A stretch of 64,000 bases of DNA from Filomicrobium sp. (GTDB taxonomy: Bacteria > Pseudomonadota > Alphaproteobacteria > Rhizobiales > Hyphomicrobiaceae). Every line of letters begins with the position of its first letter. Within the stretch, counting starts at the first letter, position 1. The notes below the pieces were generated by a model. That model was not told the DNA's origin and did no database searches. It saw only the letters and a list, made by a program, of their open reading frames with translations. The stretch is from the NCBI GenBank assembly GCA_017792465.1, contig CP051234.1:124001-188000 (forward strand), in the 5' to 3' direction. Shown here piece by piece: positions 54,203-63,991 of the stretch. A program made the position numbers and the translations under genes.

Positions 54203-54853
54203 ATGGACTTCTTCAATACGATGCTGGCGAGCTTCACCGCTTTTTTCGCAACCGTCGGACCGGTTGAGGCGGCGGTTCTTTTTGCTTCCTTCACGACAGG
54301 CATGGAGCGCGCGGAGCGGCGCAAGGTTGCGATTACGGCAGTTGTCATCGCGAGCGGCATCCTGCTGTTCTTTACGCTGGCAGGGCATTTCGTGCTGGAG
54401 CAGCTTGGCGTCTCGATCGCGGCTTTCAAAACCGCCGGGGGCGCCATCCTTGGCCTGATCGGGCTGGACATGATTTTTTCGCGGCCAGATCAGGGTTCGA
54501 AGCTGAGCCCGAAAGAGGGACAAGAGGCGCTCGTTAAAGACGATTTGGCGGTTTTTCCGATGGCGACGCCGTTGCTTGCCGGGCCGGGTGCCATGAGTGC
54601 CTGCATCTTGCTAGCGGTTCGGGCGCACGGAGATTTTGTTGGGCTGAGCGGCGTGTTGGCGGGGCTTGCGCTGGTGATGGCAATGACGCTCGTCTTGCTG
54701 CTGGTCGCGCAGGAATTGTCGCGCATTCTTGGTGTGACGGCGCAGCGGGTGTTGGCGCGGATCTTCGGGATCCTTTTAGCGGCGATTGCCGTGCAGGCGA
54801 TATTCGATGGATTGAAGGAAAGCGGGCTCATCGCGAAGGCGGTGACAGGTTAG
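54203..54853 (+). CDS. MarC family membrane protein
   Basis: 216 residues with six helices, typical of MarC/UPF0056. Opening MDFFNTMLASFTAFFATVGPVEAAVLF and a conserved AVFPMATPLLAGPGAMSAC near 113-131. Once linked to antibiotic resistance, but the role remains uncertain. A hairpin without a T tract follows. Confidence 0.9.
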   Translation: MDFFNTMLASFTAFFATVGPVEAAVLFASFTTGMERAERRKVAITAVVIASGILLFFTLAGHFVLEQLGVSIAAFKTAGGAILGLIGLDMIFSRPDQGSKLSPKEGQEALVKDDLAVFPMATPLLAGPGAMSACILLAVRAHGDFVGLSGVLAGLALVMAMTLVLLLVAQELSRILGVTAQRVLARIFGILLAAIAVQAIFDGLKESGLIAKAVTG

Positions 54854-54866
54854 ACGTGCGAAGGTA

Positions 54867-54888
54867 CCGGAGGGGTCTCCCCCTCCGG
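54867..54888. terminator. Hairpin between convergent genes
   Basis: Perfect 9-bp stem CCGGAGGGG / CCCCTCCGG, TCTC loop, between marC-type and the small exported protein. No T tract on either side, so termination is uncertain. Confidence 0.4.
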
Positions 54889-54956
54889 CATAGGATGTGG
54901 CTCAGGGACTGATTTTGGTCTCTCGATCGCGAGATGCTTGCGAGGTGACCGGGTCG

Positions 54957-55130
54957 TTATTCGCCAGCCTGTTCGAAGACGTCGAAGGGATTGACGATCT
55001 GCTCGGTCTGGCTGGTGTTTTCACCGTAGAGCTGCTGCTGGTCGAAGAATTTCTGGGCGTCCAATGCATTTGCAGAAGAGACAGTTGCAAGCAGAGTTGC
55101 GGCGGCGATTGCGCTCATGATCGTTTTCAT
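54957..55130 (-). CDS. Small exported protein, 57 aa
   Basis: A short gene with a clear AGGAG ribosome-binding site before the ATG. Residues 1-22 (MKTIMSAIAAATLLATVSSANA) are a typical signal peptide; the mature 35 residues are acidic and Gln-rich (LDAQKFFDQQQLYGENTSQ) and end in NPFDVFEQAGE. No known family. The mature part is too short for an enzyme. Confidence 0.65.
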   Translation of the reverse strand: MKTIMSAIAAATLLATVSSANALDAQKFFDQQQLYGENTSQTEQIVNPFDVFEQAGE

Positions 55131-55747
55131 TTGTTTTCTCCTGTGAGGTTTTGTCTATTTGGATTTATTTGGCTCATGATCGTTATGGATCGAACGATTG
55201 TTTTTTTGCTGCCGTCCGATGAGTTGGAATGTAGGCCTGAAAAATCAGAATAGAAACTCACAACGCAGTCCGGTCGTCTCACTTGGCTGCGATGGCTGGC
55301 TGGCACTTTATGACGAGACTGTGATGGTCGCGTCATGTCTTGGGCGTGTCATGTATTATTGTTTTTAATCAATATGTTGATAGGCGGCCGTGGGGAGCGG
55401 TTTATCTCGGCTCTATGGTGTTGTCACTGTTGTTCGGGCGTAAATCGGATTTTGACAGGCGCTACTTGTTGGGTTGTTGCCGTTGAAACGGACTTTCGGC
55501 TCCCGCGTTTCTGAAAAGCGTTTCACGGCGGCGTGAATTTGCAGTGTTTTATATTGGCGGGTGCGTGAATAATCGGAATGGTGAAAATGCCGATTATTCA
55601 AGGAAAGGCATATTAAGTCTGATTTAAAGAGCCGGGCCTTCGGTCAGGGCGGGTGTGCCGCTATGGGGCGGCGGTTAGGGCCTTGTTAATAGCCGGCATG
55701 GTTTGATGCCCTGCGTAGTATTTTGTGTCCATGTAGGAGCGTTGGTT
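55131..55747. other. Intergenic region with palindrome
   Basis: About 617 bases without a supported gene. Contains an A+T-rich island near 55345-55385 and a palindrome at 55566-55600. The 5' 100 bases should hold the promoter of the small exported protein; the 3' end that of the lipoprotein. Confidence 0.45.
55566..55600. promoter_or_regulatory. 11-bp inverted repeat
   Basis: Arms TGAATAATCGG / CCGATTATTCA are perfectly complementary around a 13-base loop. No T tract on either strand, so an operator is more likely than a terminator. About 150 bases before the lipoprotein gene. Confidence 0.5.
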
Positions 55748-56137
55748 GTGTTCGGTTGTCTATTCGACTGCTGGCGTCTGGCTTGTCAGCAGACGCGGGG
55801 ACTGGCTGTTTTGTCGGTTGCCGCGATGTGTCTTTCGGTTGCCGGTTGTGCGTCGAAGACAACTCCACCGCCGCAGGCGCGCATTTATCAGCCGCCGGTG
55901 AAAGTTGCGGGAAATAACCAACGGCTTCGTATCGAAGACGATGGGATCGAAGAGCAGCTGCCACCTCTGCGCCGACGCCAGCCGGTCAAAGACGATCCGA
56001 CCGAGCCGTTTTCACCCAATTATGGTCGGGTCCGCCCGATGCAGAGCACCGACGCTGGCGGGCTTCCAGGTATAACGCGCCAGCCATTGCCGGCTTTGGC
56101 GGATCAGGAACTCGCGAAGCCCGCCTCCAGGTCGTAG
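55748..56137 (+). CDS. Hypothetical lipoprotein
   Basis: 129 residues. Hydrophobic leader ending in the lipobox SVAGC (Cys near 34), then a Pro-rich linker (PPPQARIYQPP) and an Arg/Asp-rich tail, apparently unstructured. GTG 55748 is chosen because AGGAG is 8 bases upstream; the frame to 55703 lacks a site. Probably anchored in the outer membrane. No recognised family. Confidence 0.65.
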   Translation: MFGCLFDCWRLACQQTRGLAVLSVAAMCLSVAGCASKTTPPPQARIYQPPVKVAGNNQRLRIEDDGIEEQLPPLRRRQPVKDDPTEPFSPNYGRVRPMQSTDAGGLPGITRQPLPALADQELAKPASRS

Positions 56138-56165
56138 ACTTTTCGCAAAAGCTCGTGCATTTGCG

Positions 56166-56774
56166 ATGTCGTGTGCTGGCGTAAAGGCGAGGAGACCGGC
56201 CCTGGCTGACAAAAGCGACGTTCAAATCTGCCGACTCTCGTCCATGGACGTTGATCCAGAAATCATTGGGCAGATTGACGAGATCTTTTTTACCTCAAGC
56301 GCGACGCAGGAGTTCTCCAGCCCGGCGGTTCGGGAGGCTTTTCGCGAACGCTGGCTCGGACGCTATCTCACGCACGACCCAGACTGGTTCTATGTGGCGA
56401 TGAGCCGGAACCGGGGTGTTGGATACTTGGCCGGTGCGATCGATGACCCGGCGCTGACTCCGCGGTTTGCCGATATTGGGTATTTCAAGGTCTGGGCCAG
56501 CGAAACGGCGACTTATCCTGCTCACCTGCATGTCAACGTGCTGGCGACGGCCCGCGAACACGGCATCGGATCGATGCTGATCGCCCGATTTGTCGACGAT
56601 CTGGAAACTGCGGGCATCAAGGGGGTGCATCTCGTCACAGGGCGCAATTCGCGGAATGTTGCTTTTTATCAGCGCAATGGCTTCAAGCCGGTCGTTTGGA
56701 TGAATTGGAACGGTTCTGAAGTCTTGATGCTCGGCCGGCGGCTTACCACCTCACCGACACAATCGTCCTCGTAG
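56166..56774 (+). CDS. GNAT family N-acetyltransferase
   Basis: 202 residues. GNAT fold about 80-195: [20 protein letters not shown] with the acetyl-CoA loop (REHGIG) and [10 protein letters not shown] at the end. Substrate unknown. ATG 56166 has a weak ribosome-binding site; a shorter start near 56244 is possible. Confidence 0.86.
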   Translation: MSCAGVKARRPALADKSDVQICRLSSMDVDPEIIGQIDEIFFTSSATQEFSSPAVREAFRERWLGRYLTHDPDWFYVAMSRNRGVGYLAGAIDDPALTPRFADIGYFKVWASETATYPAHLHVNVLATAREHGIGSMLIARFVDDLETAGIKGVHLVTGRNSRNVAFYQRNGFKPVVWMNWNGSEVLMLGRRLTTSPTQSSS

Positions 56775-56892
56775 AAGATGGGCCCCGTCTCCCGCGTCGC
56801 GGGGTTGGCCTATTGTGGCCTGCTGCGTTAGTCTCGCGCAGCCAAGTCCCTCCGAGTGCTGTCTAACTCTCCAGAAAGGCTTCTTTCTCCCC

Positions 56893-57684
56893 ATGGTTCG
56901 ATCGCCCGTTCAATCAGATGCCGACGCCTCCGGCAGTGATCGCTTCGGTGTGCCGGCGATTGAAATGATCGATGTCAACAAGTGGTATGGAACCTTTCAT
57001 GTCCTGAAATCGATTAATCTAGAAGTGCAACGCCGCGAGCGCATCGTCATCTGCGGTCCGTCGGGATCGGGGAAGTCGACGCTGATCCGTTGCATCAACC
57101 GGCTGGAAGCGCATCAGCAAGGGCGCATTGTTGTCGATGGGAATGAGTTGACCGAAGATCTGCGGCAGATCGATGCGATCCGTTCGGAGGTCGGGATGGT
57201 TTTTCAGAGCTTCAATCTGTTCCCGCACCTGAGTGTGCTCGACAACTTGTGTCTGGCTCCGCAGTGGGTCCGCAAAATGCCGCGTGCGGAAGCTGAACAA
57301 GTGGCGATGGAATATCTGGAGAGGGTCAAGATCCCTGAGCAAGCGATGAAGTATCCTGGGCAGCTCTCGGGCGGGCAGCAGCAACGCGTGGCGATCGCGC
57401 GGGCCTTGTGCATGTCGCCCAAGATCATGCTGTTCGACGAGCCGACTTCGGCGCTCGATCCGGAGATGGTCAAAGAGGTGCTCGATGTCATGATCGAGTT
57501 AGCCGATCAGGGTATGACGATGCTGTGTGTGACGCATGAGATGGGCTTTGCCAAAGCGGTTGCGGATCGCGTGATCTTCATGGATGACGGTGAAATCGTA
57601 GAAATCGCTCCACCATCGGAGTTCTTCACAATGCCCAGATCGCAGCGCACCAAAGATTTTCTTGGCCAAATTCTCGCTCATTAG
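56893..57684 (+). CDS. aapP: Amino-acid ABC transporter ATP-binding protein
   Basis: 263 residues. Walker [12 protein letters not shown] near 56-66, [10 protein letters not shown], signature [15 protein letters not shown], Walker [15 protein letters not shown]. This is the AapP/GlnQ branch that powers general L-amino-acid uptake. Unlike the usual aapJQMP order it comes first, 195 bases before aapJ. The N-terminal extension to 56815 is rejected. Confidence 0.93.
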   Translation: MVRSPVQSDADASGSDRFGVPAIEMIDVNKWYGTFHVLKSINLEVQRRERIVICGPSGSGKSTLIRCINRLEAHQQGRIVVDGNELTEDLRQIDAIRSEVGMVFQSFNLFPHLSVLDNLCLAPQWVRKMPRAEAEQVAMEYLERVKIPEQAMKYPGQLSGGQQQRVAIARALCMSPKIMLFDEPTSALDPEMVKEVLDVMIELADQGMTMLCVTHEMGFAKAVADRVIFMDDGEIVEIAPPSEFFTMPRSQRTKDFLGQILAH

Positions 57685-57879
57685 ATTTGGTTGACGAACA
57701 TGTCGCGGCCTAACTGGCCGGCGTTCATGATAGACGGACTAAGTTTGCGTCAAGGCTTTGCCAGCTGATAGAGAAGCCTTGGTTTCAAACGGAAAAGTGC
57801 GTTAGTTCAAAGAGGAATGCCGGGCCATGTCGCGCGGCCGTCCAAACGAAGTATGACCCTTATAGGGAGGAGACATCGC

Positions 57880-58905
57880 ATGAGATATTGGCTCGCTGCA
57901 GGGCTCGCGTTGCTTGCAGGTTTTGGCCCGGGCACCGGACCTGCCGCCGCCCAGTCCAGTACTCTGGATGCGGTTAAAGCACGCGGTCAGTTACAGTGCG
58001 GGGTCAATACGGGACTGGCAGGGTTCAGCGCTCCTGGCGAAGGCGGGATCTGGAAGGGTCTGGACGTCGATATTTGCCGAGGAGTGTCGGCGGCGATTTT
58101 TAAGTCGGCCGATAAGGTGAAATACGTTCCGCTGACGGCGAAGGAGCGCTTCACGGCGCTGCAGTCCGGCGAGATCGATGTTCTCTCGCGCAACACGACG
58201 TGGACCATGAGCCGCGATACGAGCGCGGGCCTCAACTTCGCAGGCATCAATTATTACGACGGTCAGGGCTTCATGGTGAAGAAGTCGCTCGATGTCGTTT
58301 CCGCCAAGGAACTAAGCGGCGCCAGCATCTGCGTGCAGACCGGCACGACGACCGAGTTGAACCTCGCTGACTATTTCCGTTCCAATAAGATCGAATACAA
58401 CCCGGTCGTGTTCGAGAAGCTTCCTGAAGTTCTGGCGGCTTATAACTCCGGGCGCTGCGATGCCTTCACGACCGATGTTTCGCAGCTTTATTCGATCAGG
58501 CTGACGCTGGGCAATCCCAAAGAGCACATCGTTTTGCCTGAGATCATTTCCAAGGAGCCGCTTGGGCCAGCCGTCCGCCAGGGCGATCCGCAATGGGCCA
58601 ATATCGTGCGCTGGGTTCTGTTTGCGATGATCAATGCCGAAGAGCTTGAGATCACGCAGGGCAATGTCGAGGAGATGAAGAACTCGAAGAACCCTGAAGT
58701 GCGCCGCCTTCTTGGTGTCGAAGGTGAGTTTGGTGCGGGCATCGGTCTTGATAACGACTGGGCCTACCAGATCATCAAGCTGGTCGGGAACTATGGGGAA
58801 TCCTTTGATCGCAATGTCGGCGCGGGTTCGGCGCTCGGGATTGCACGCGGTCAAAACGCGCTTTGGAAAAACGGCGGCCTGCAGTACGCTCCTCCAATCC
58901 GCTAA
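57880..58905 (+). CDS. aapJ: General L-amino-acid ABC transporter, substrate-binding protein
   Basis: 341 residues. Signal peptide (1-24), then a periplasmic-binding fold: LDAVKARGQLQCGVNTGLAGFS (near 27), GLDVDICRGVSAAIF, SRNTTWTMSRDT, and CVQTGTTTELNLADYF. Matches AapJ/BztA. GGAGG precedes ATG 57880. A gap of 102 bases follows before aapQ. Confidence 0.95.
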   Translation: MRYWLAAGLALLAGFGPGTGPAAAQSSTLDAVKARGQLQCGVNTGLAGFSAPGEGGIWKGLDVDICRGVSAAIFKSADKVKYVPLTAKERFTALQSGEIDVLSRNTTWTMSRDTSAGLNFAGINYYDGQGFMVKKSLDVVSAKELSGASICVQTGTTTELNLADYFRSNKIEYNPVVFEKLPEVLAAYNSGRCDAFTTDVSQLYSIRLTLGNPKEHIVLPEIISKEPLGPAVRQGDPQWANIVRWVLFAMINAEELEITQGNVEEMKNSKNPEVRRLLGVEGEFGAGIGLDNDWAYQIIKLVGNYGESFDRNVGAGSALGIARGQNALWKNGGLQYAPPIR

Positions 58906-59007
58906 GGCAGCTAAGGCATAAGGGTGATGCCCTTTGGGGCGAGAAGACTGCGCGAACTAAGACGAGAGCGGATTGCGCGTTCAGGAGACTAGCCTGCACC
59001 GGAGGGT

Positions 59008-60216
59008 ATGCCGATGACGGGAGCTTCGAAACCGCAATTCGCGCGGCGACGGCCGCGCAGTCTGTCCGACTATTTCTACGATCCCAAGACGCGTGGAGTG
59101 GTGCTGCAAATTCTTGTGGCGCTGCTGCTCGTTTATTTCATCTCCGAGATCGTTTCCAACACCATCCGGAACCTTGAAGAACAAGGGATCGCGTCGGGGT
59201 TCGGTTTTTTGGACCGGACGGCCGGGTTCGATATCTCGCAGTCGCTGATCCCTTATGCCAACACCATGACGTACGCCCGGGCATTTCTTGTCGGGCTGTT
59301 GAACACGCTGCTGGTAGCCGTGCTTGGGATTATACTGGCGACGCTGATTGGCTTCGTCATTGGTGTCGCGCGGTTGTCGAAGAACTGGCTGATCGCGACG
59401 CTGGCCGGCGTCTATATCGAGACGCTGCGCAACATCCCGCCGCTGTTGATGCTGTTTGCGGTCTACTTCGGCGTGTTGAAGAATTTGCCGGCGCCGCGAA
59501 AGAGCCTGGAGCTGCCGTTTTCCAGTTTCCTCAACGTGCGCGGGCTATACGTCCCCGCTCCGCAATGGGAAGCTGGGATGTCAGTTGTTCTGGCGGCTAT
59601 TGCGGCGGCCATATTGGGCATTGTTTTTTTGAATTGGCGCGCGCGCCGAATTCGAATTCAAACTGGCGCGCTGAAGCCCGTAGTGCTGCCTTCGCTTTTG
59701 CTGTTGATCGGCTTGCCTTCGGCGGCATTCCTCGCGACCGGCATGCCGGTGACGTTCGATGTTCCAGAGCTTGGCCGTTTCAATCTGAAAGGCGGGATGG
59801 TTGTTCTACCGGAGTTCATCGCGCTCGTTGCTGGGTTGACGCTTTATACGGCGGCCTTCATCGCGGAGATCGTGCGCAGCGGCATTCTCTCGGTTCCCAA
59901 AGGCCAAAGCGAAGCGGCTGCAGCGCTGGGCTTGAAGGAGAGCCATGCGATGCGGTTGGTGATCATTCCGCAGGCGTTGCGGGTGATCATTCCGCCGCTC
60001 ACCAACCAGTATTTGAACCTCACGAAAAACTCGTCGCTGGCCGTGGCGATCGGATACCCAGATCTGGTGTCCGTCTTCGCAGGCACGGTTCTCAACCAAA
60101 CCAATCAGGCGGTTGAAGTCATCCTCATCACGATGGGCGTCTATCTGACGATCAGTCTTCTCACGTCGGTTTTGATGAACTGGTTTAACGCGCGCATGGC
60201 GCTGGTGGAAAGATGA
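59008..60216 (+). CDS. aapQ: General L-amino-acid ABC transporter, permease AapQ
   Basis: 402 residues with about eight helices. The ABC-permease EAA loop lies in QSEAAAALGLKESHAMRLVIIPQALRVIIPP near 310-340. Its stop overlaps the aapM start (ATGA), so the two are translationally coupled and form a heterodimer. ATG 59008 has GGAGGG upstream. Confidence 0.95.
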   Translation: MPMTGASKPQFARRRPRSLSDYFYDPKTRGVVLQILVALLLVYFISEIVSNTIRNLEEQGIASGFGFLDRTAGFDISQSLIPYANTMTYARAFLVGLLNTLLVAVLGIILATLIGFVIGVARLSKNWLIATLAGVYIETLRNIPPLLMLFAVYFGVLKNLPAPRKSLELPFSSFLNVRGLYVPAPQWEAGMSVVLAAIAAAILGIVFLNWRARRIRIQTGALKPVVLPSLLLLIGLPSAAFLATGMPVTFDVPELGRFNLKGGMVVLPEFIALVAGLTLYTAAFIAEIVRSGILSVPKGQSEAAAALGLKESHAMRLVIIPQALRVIIPPLTNQYLNLTKNSSLAVAIGYPDLVSVFAGTVLNQTNQAVEVILITMGVYLTISLLTSVLMNWFNARMALVER

Positions 60217-61334
60217 GGCAACCGATGCATCGTCAGCCGCCAAATCATGCTTCGGCGTTCAGCGCGAATTCTGCCTTCAATTGGGTGCGCGCGAACCTTT
60301 TTTCGTCGTGGAGTAACACGCTTCTGACGCTGCTCGGCCTTTGGGTCAGCTATTTTGTGATCTGGTCGGCGTTGGAATGGGCCGTTTTCACCGCGGTGTT
60401 TACCGGCGAGGATGGGGCCGCCTGCCGCGTTCCAGGAGCCGGAGCTTGCTGGCCGTTTGTCGTCGCCAAATTCAAGGTGTTCATGTACGGGCGCTACCCG
60501 GTTGCCGAGTTGTGGCGGGTGAACCTGACCTACATTCTGGCGATTGCCGGTCTTGTTCCGCTGATGTGGCCGGGCGTGAAGGGGAAGCTTTGGATTGCGG
60601 TCTATTGCTTTGTCGTGTTTCCGATCCTCGCCTATTTCCTTTTGACCGGAGCGGAATGGCTCGGACTGCGCAACGTTCCGACATCGCGCTGGGGCGGGTT
60701 GCTGGTCACGCTTGTTGTCGCCTGTGTCGGGATCGCAGCTTCGTTTCCTATCGGTGTGATCCTGGCGCTGGCGCGGCGCTCGGATCTGCCGCTGATCAAG
60801 TGGTCTGCGATTTTCTTTATCGAGTTCGTCCGCGGCGTGCCGCTTGTTACGGTTCTGTTTTTTGCTTCCGTGATGCTGCCGCTGTTTCTGCCGGAGAACG
60901 TGACATTCGATAAGCTGTTGCGCGCGCTGATTGGCGTCGCGCTATTTTCGGCGGCCTATCTGGCGGAGGTGGTGCGCGGCGGACTGCAGGCGATCCCGCG
61001 CGGGCAGTTCGAAGCTGCCGATGCGCTGGGCCTTAATTACTTTCAGAAGATGGGGCTCATCGTGTTGCCTCAGGCCTTGAAGCTGGTCATTCCCGGGATT
61101 GTCAATTCGTTTATCGCGCTCTTCAAAGATACGAGCCTTGTTCTCATTATCGGCTTGTTCGATTTGCTCGGGATCGTTCAGCAGGCCGTGTCATCGGATG
61201 CGAAGTGGTTCTCGCCACAAACGGCTGCCACTGGATACGTCTTTGCGGCCTTCGTCTTCTGGATTTTCTGTTTTGGGATGAGCCGATATTCGGCATGGCT
61301 TGAGCGGCGGCTGCATACCGGTCACCGCAGCTAG
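60213..61334 (+). CDS. aapM: General L-amino-acid ABC transporter, permease AapM
   Basis: 373 residues with about seven to nine helices and the EAA loop GQFEAADALGLNYFQKMGLIVLPQALKLVIPG near 265-295 (cited in part). Extra N-terminal helices are typical of AapM. Last gene of aapP-J-Q-M. Confidence 0.95.
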   Translation: MRQPMHRQPPNHASAFSANSAFNWVRANLFSSWSNTLLTLLGLWVSYFVIWSALEWAVFTAVFTGEDGAACRVPGAGACWPFVVAKFKVFMYGRYPVAELWRVNLTYILAIAGLVPLMWPGVKGKLWIAVYCFVVFPILAYFLLTGAEWLGLRNVPTSRWGGLLVTLVVACVGIAASFPIGVILALARRSDLPLIKWSAIFFIEFVRGVPLVTVLFFASVMLPLFLPENVTFDKLLRALIGVALFSAAYLAEVVRGGLQAIPRGQFEAADALGLNYFQKMGLIVLPQALKLVIPGIVNSFIALFKDTSLVLIIGLFDLLGIVQQAVSSDAKWFSPQTAATGYVFAAFVFWIFCFGMSRYSAWLERRLHTGHRS

Positions 61335-61378
61335 ACGATTAGCGTCTTGGTAGGCTGGCCGTCGAGCTCCGGCGCAGG

Positions 61379-62530
61379 TCAGCTTGGTTTGCCGACGAGG
61401 TTTGCGACATGCTCGGCGATGGCTGGTGACGACGTCAGGCCCGGGCTTTCAATTCCATATAGCGCGATGAGATTTTCGATCCCGTGGGTTTCGGGGCCGT
61501 GGATTGCAAAGTCCGCGGCCGGTTCGCCTTGAGCATAGATCTTGGGTCTGATGCCTGTGTAACCGGGATCGAGTTTGTCGGCTGGCAGGTCGGGCCAGTA
61601 TCGGCGCACTTCGCGGATGAAAGTCTCTTTGCGCTTCCCGTCGGGATCATCGATGCTGTAATCGATTGTGTCGATCCATTGCAGGTCGGGTCCGAACTTG
61701 GCTTGTCCGGCGATGTCGAGGGTCAGGTGGATGCCGAGCCAGGCACCGCTTGGAGCCGGGTAGATCAAATGGCTGAAGGGTGCGCGCTGGGAGAGCGTGA
61801 AGTAATGGCCCTTGGCGGGATAGACTTGCGGTGGCGCGTAGCCTTCGCGCCAAGATGCATTGATCCGTTTTGCGAGCTGGGTCGCGCCAAGGCCTGCTGA
61901 GAGAATCAGATTGCGGCAGCTGATAGTTGTTTCTTCGCTGTCTGCGTCATCCCCCGAGGTTGAGCGCGTGGCGAGAGAAAACAAACCGTCCGGCCGAACG
62001 TCGATGGCGGTCACGTTGGTCGACAGGATGATCTCACCGCCAAGGGAAGTCAGGTGGCCGTCGAGGGCGGTCATCAGTTCGTGGGTGTCGATGACGCCTG
62101 TCGATGGCGAAAGCAAAGCCGCGATGCAGTCGAGTTCGGGTTCAAGCGCCTTGGCGGCTTGTCCGTCGAGTTGTTCGAGATCGTTGACGCCGTTGGCGCG
62201 TGCGCGTTCGAGGATGGTCTGCAGCTGCGGGACATCTTCGGGCACGGTGGCGACAATCAGCTTACCAAGCCGATTGACGTTGACGCCGTTCTCGGCCGCG
62301 AACGCGTAGAGCATGTCGCGGCCTTTAACGCACATTTTTGCCCGCACGCTGCCGGGCGGATAGTAGATGCCGGCGTGGATGACTTCGGAGTTGCGCGAAG
62401 AGGTTTCCGCGCCGATGCGTTCGTTGCGTTCGATGAGCAATGTCTGATGACCGCGCATCGCCATTTCGCGGGCGATGGCTAGGCCGACAACGCCGGCACC
62501 GACGACGATCGTTTCAATGTCCGGGCTCAA
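61379..62530 (-). CDS. FAD-dependent oxidoreductase, L-2-hydroxyglutarate oxidase / glycine-oxidase type
   Basis: 383 residues. Dinucleotide-binding VVGAGVVGLAIAREMA near 9-24, FAD contacts SSRNSEVIHAGIYYPPGS, and a C-terminal GIRPKI and GIESPGLTSSPAIAEHVA stretch, typical of the LhgO-like branch of DAO-type enzymes. Substrate inferred, not proven. No ATG is near; TTG 62530 (after GGAAA) is preferred over TTG 62614. Convergent with aapM. Confidence 0.85.
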   Translation of the reverse strand: MSPDIETIVVGAGVVGLAIAREMAMRGHQTLLIERNERIGAETSSRNSEVIHAGIYYPPGSVRAKMCVKGRDMLYAFAAENGVNVNRLGKLIVATVPEDVPQLQTILERARANGVNDLEQLDGQAAKALEPELDCIAALLSPSTGVIDTHELMTALDGHLTSLGGEIILSTNVTAIDVRPDGLFSLATRSTSGDDADSEETTISCRNLILSAGLGATQLAKRINASWREGYAPPQVYPAKGHYFTLSQRAPFSHLIYPAPSGAWLGIHLTLDIAGQAKFGPDLQWIDTIDYSIDDPDGKRKETFIREVRRYWPDLPADKLDPGYTGIRPKIYAQGEPAADFAIHGPETHGIENLIALYGIESPGLTSSPAIAEHVANLVGKPS

Positions 62531-62730
62531 CTGTGCGTTTCCGTTTGTGGGGTTGGGACGGGATTTTTCAATTGCGGAAATATAGGTTGAGCACGCAGGG
62601 ACGAAGCGTTGCAAGGGGCGTTAAGGTTAGGGTCTCGGATGCGATGCAGGTTCCCCGGGCGTCGGCAACAAAAAACGGCCCGATTGCTCGAGCCGTTGAT
62701 CGTGACTGATGATGTCCGCAAGGGAACGCG

Positions 62731-63252
62731 TCAGGAAGCGAGGCCCGGCGTTGGAGAGTCCGGCAATGGTGCGGCGGCCATCGGTGGCTTTTCGACCGGT
62801 GCTGGGCTCGCCAGTGGATCGTCGCTGCGGCGCGATTTGCCTTCGAAGAATGCACCCTGCTCGATCGCCAGAGCCTTATGATAGATATCGCCTTCGACGT
62901 GGCTTTGGGCCTGCAGCATGACGCGCTTGCCGCGGATCGATCCTTCAACATGGCCGCGCACGACTACTTCCTCGCCGATGATGCCACCGGTGATGTGGGC
63001 GCGCTCGCCGACGATGATATGGGTGCCGCGAATATCGCCTTCGACCTTGCCGTCGATCTGGACCTGGCCTTGCGAAGAGAGGTTGCCGTGGATCGTCAAA
63101 TCCGGGCCGATCACTGATGGCGGCATGCGCTCAGCGGGGCGTGCGGTTGCACTCGGCGATGAAACGGAAGGTTGCGCAGGAGCCGGATTTGCGGCTGGCG
63201 GGGCAGGTGGCTTGGGGGCTTCAGACTCGTTCTTTTTGAAATTTGGCAGCAT
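62731..63252 (-). CDS. Bactofilin, copy 2
   Basis: 173 residues. Pro/Ala-rich N-terminal tail about 1-50, beta-helix about 50-140 with Gly-Val-Asp repeats (VQIDGKVEGDIRGTHIIVG, VVVRGHVEGSIRGKRVML), and a Pro-rich C-terminal tail. A second bactofilin 22 kb away indicates two paralogues with possibly different roles. A GGAGG lies 12 bases before the ATG. Confidence 0.9.
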   Translation of the reverse strand: MLPNFKKNESEAPKPPAPPAANPAPAQPSVSSPSATARPAERMPPSVIGPDLTIHGNLSSQGQVQIDGKVEGDIRGTHIIVGERAHITGGIIGEEVVVRGHVEGSIRGKRVMLQAQSHVEGDIYHKALAIEQGAFFEGKSRRSDDPLASPAPVEKPPMAAAPLPDSPTPGLAS

Positions 63253-63523
63253 AACTCGACACGACCTCCTACAAATAGCCTGACGGCCAATTACACCAAC
63301 GCCCTATCTGGATCGAAAAGGTCCCGCGCGACCGATCGATCTATTGAGCGGCAACTAGCATATTTGAGTTCACTGGTCACCTTTACTCAAACAGGAAAGT
63401 GGCGACGACTTGGTGAATGCGCATTTGAGCAACATTTTCATGTACATCGCTGCAATATTCACAGGCAATTGGTGGCTTTAATGCTCAGATAATGAACTTT
63501 GCCGCTTACGTACCTCACACGCC

Positions 63524-63991
63524 TTACGCGCCAAGCTCCTTGACGGCTGCCAATACTTCCTCGGCATGTCCGGGAACTTTGACCTTGCGCCAGGCACGGG
63601 CGACCTTGCCGGCTTTGTCGATGAGGAACGTCGAGCGCTCAATCCCCATGTATTTGCGGCCATACATCGATTTTTCGACCCAGACGCCGTAGGCCTCGGC
63701 CGCGGCCTTCTCGGTGTCGGCGAGGAGGCGGACGTCGAGGCTGTGCTTATCGACGAACTTTCGGTGGCTTTTCTCGTCGTTGGGAGAAATTCCCAGGACA
63801 ATCGCGCCGGTTTTGGCAAATTGTTTGCTCAAGGCGGTGAAGTCCAAGGCTTCCTTGGTGCAGCCCGATGTGTCGTCTTTGGGATAGAAATACACAACGA
63901 CCGGGGTTCCCTTGAGTTTTGAGAGCTGTACCGTCTCACCGTCGGTGTCTGGAAGCTTGAAATTCGGTGCCTTTTTACCCTCTTCGACCAT
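63524..63991 (-). CDS. bcp: Peroxiredoxin, BCP/PrxQ type
   Basis: 155 residues. Thioredoxin-dependent thiol peroxidase; peroxidatic Cys44 in DDTSGCTKEA. It is the only Cys in the protein: the usual second Cys five residues later is replaced by Leu, so it belongs to the one-Cys type and needs an outside thiol for recycling. Cytoplasmic. Complete at the window end. Confidence 0.94.
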   Translation of the reverse strand: MVEEGKKAPNFKLPDTDGETVQLSKLKGTPVVVYFYPKDDTSGCTKEALDFTALSKQFAKTGAIVLGISPNDEKSHRKFVDKHSLDVRLLADTEKAAAEAYGVWVEKSMYGRKYMGIERSTFLIDKAGKVARAWRKVKVPGHAEEVLAAVKELGA

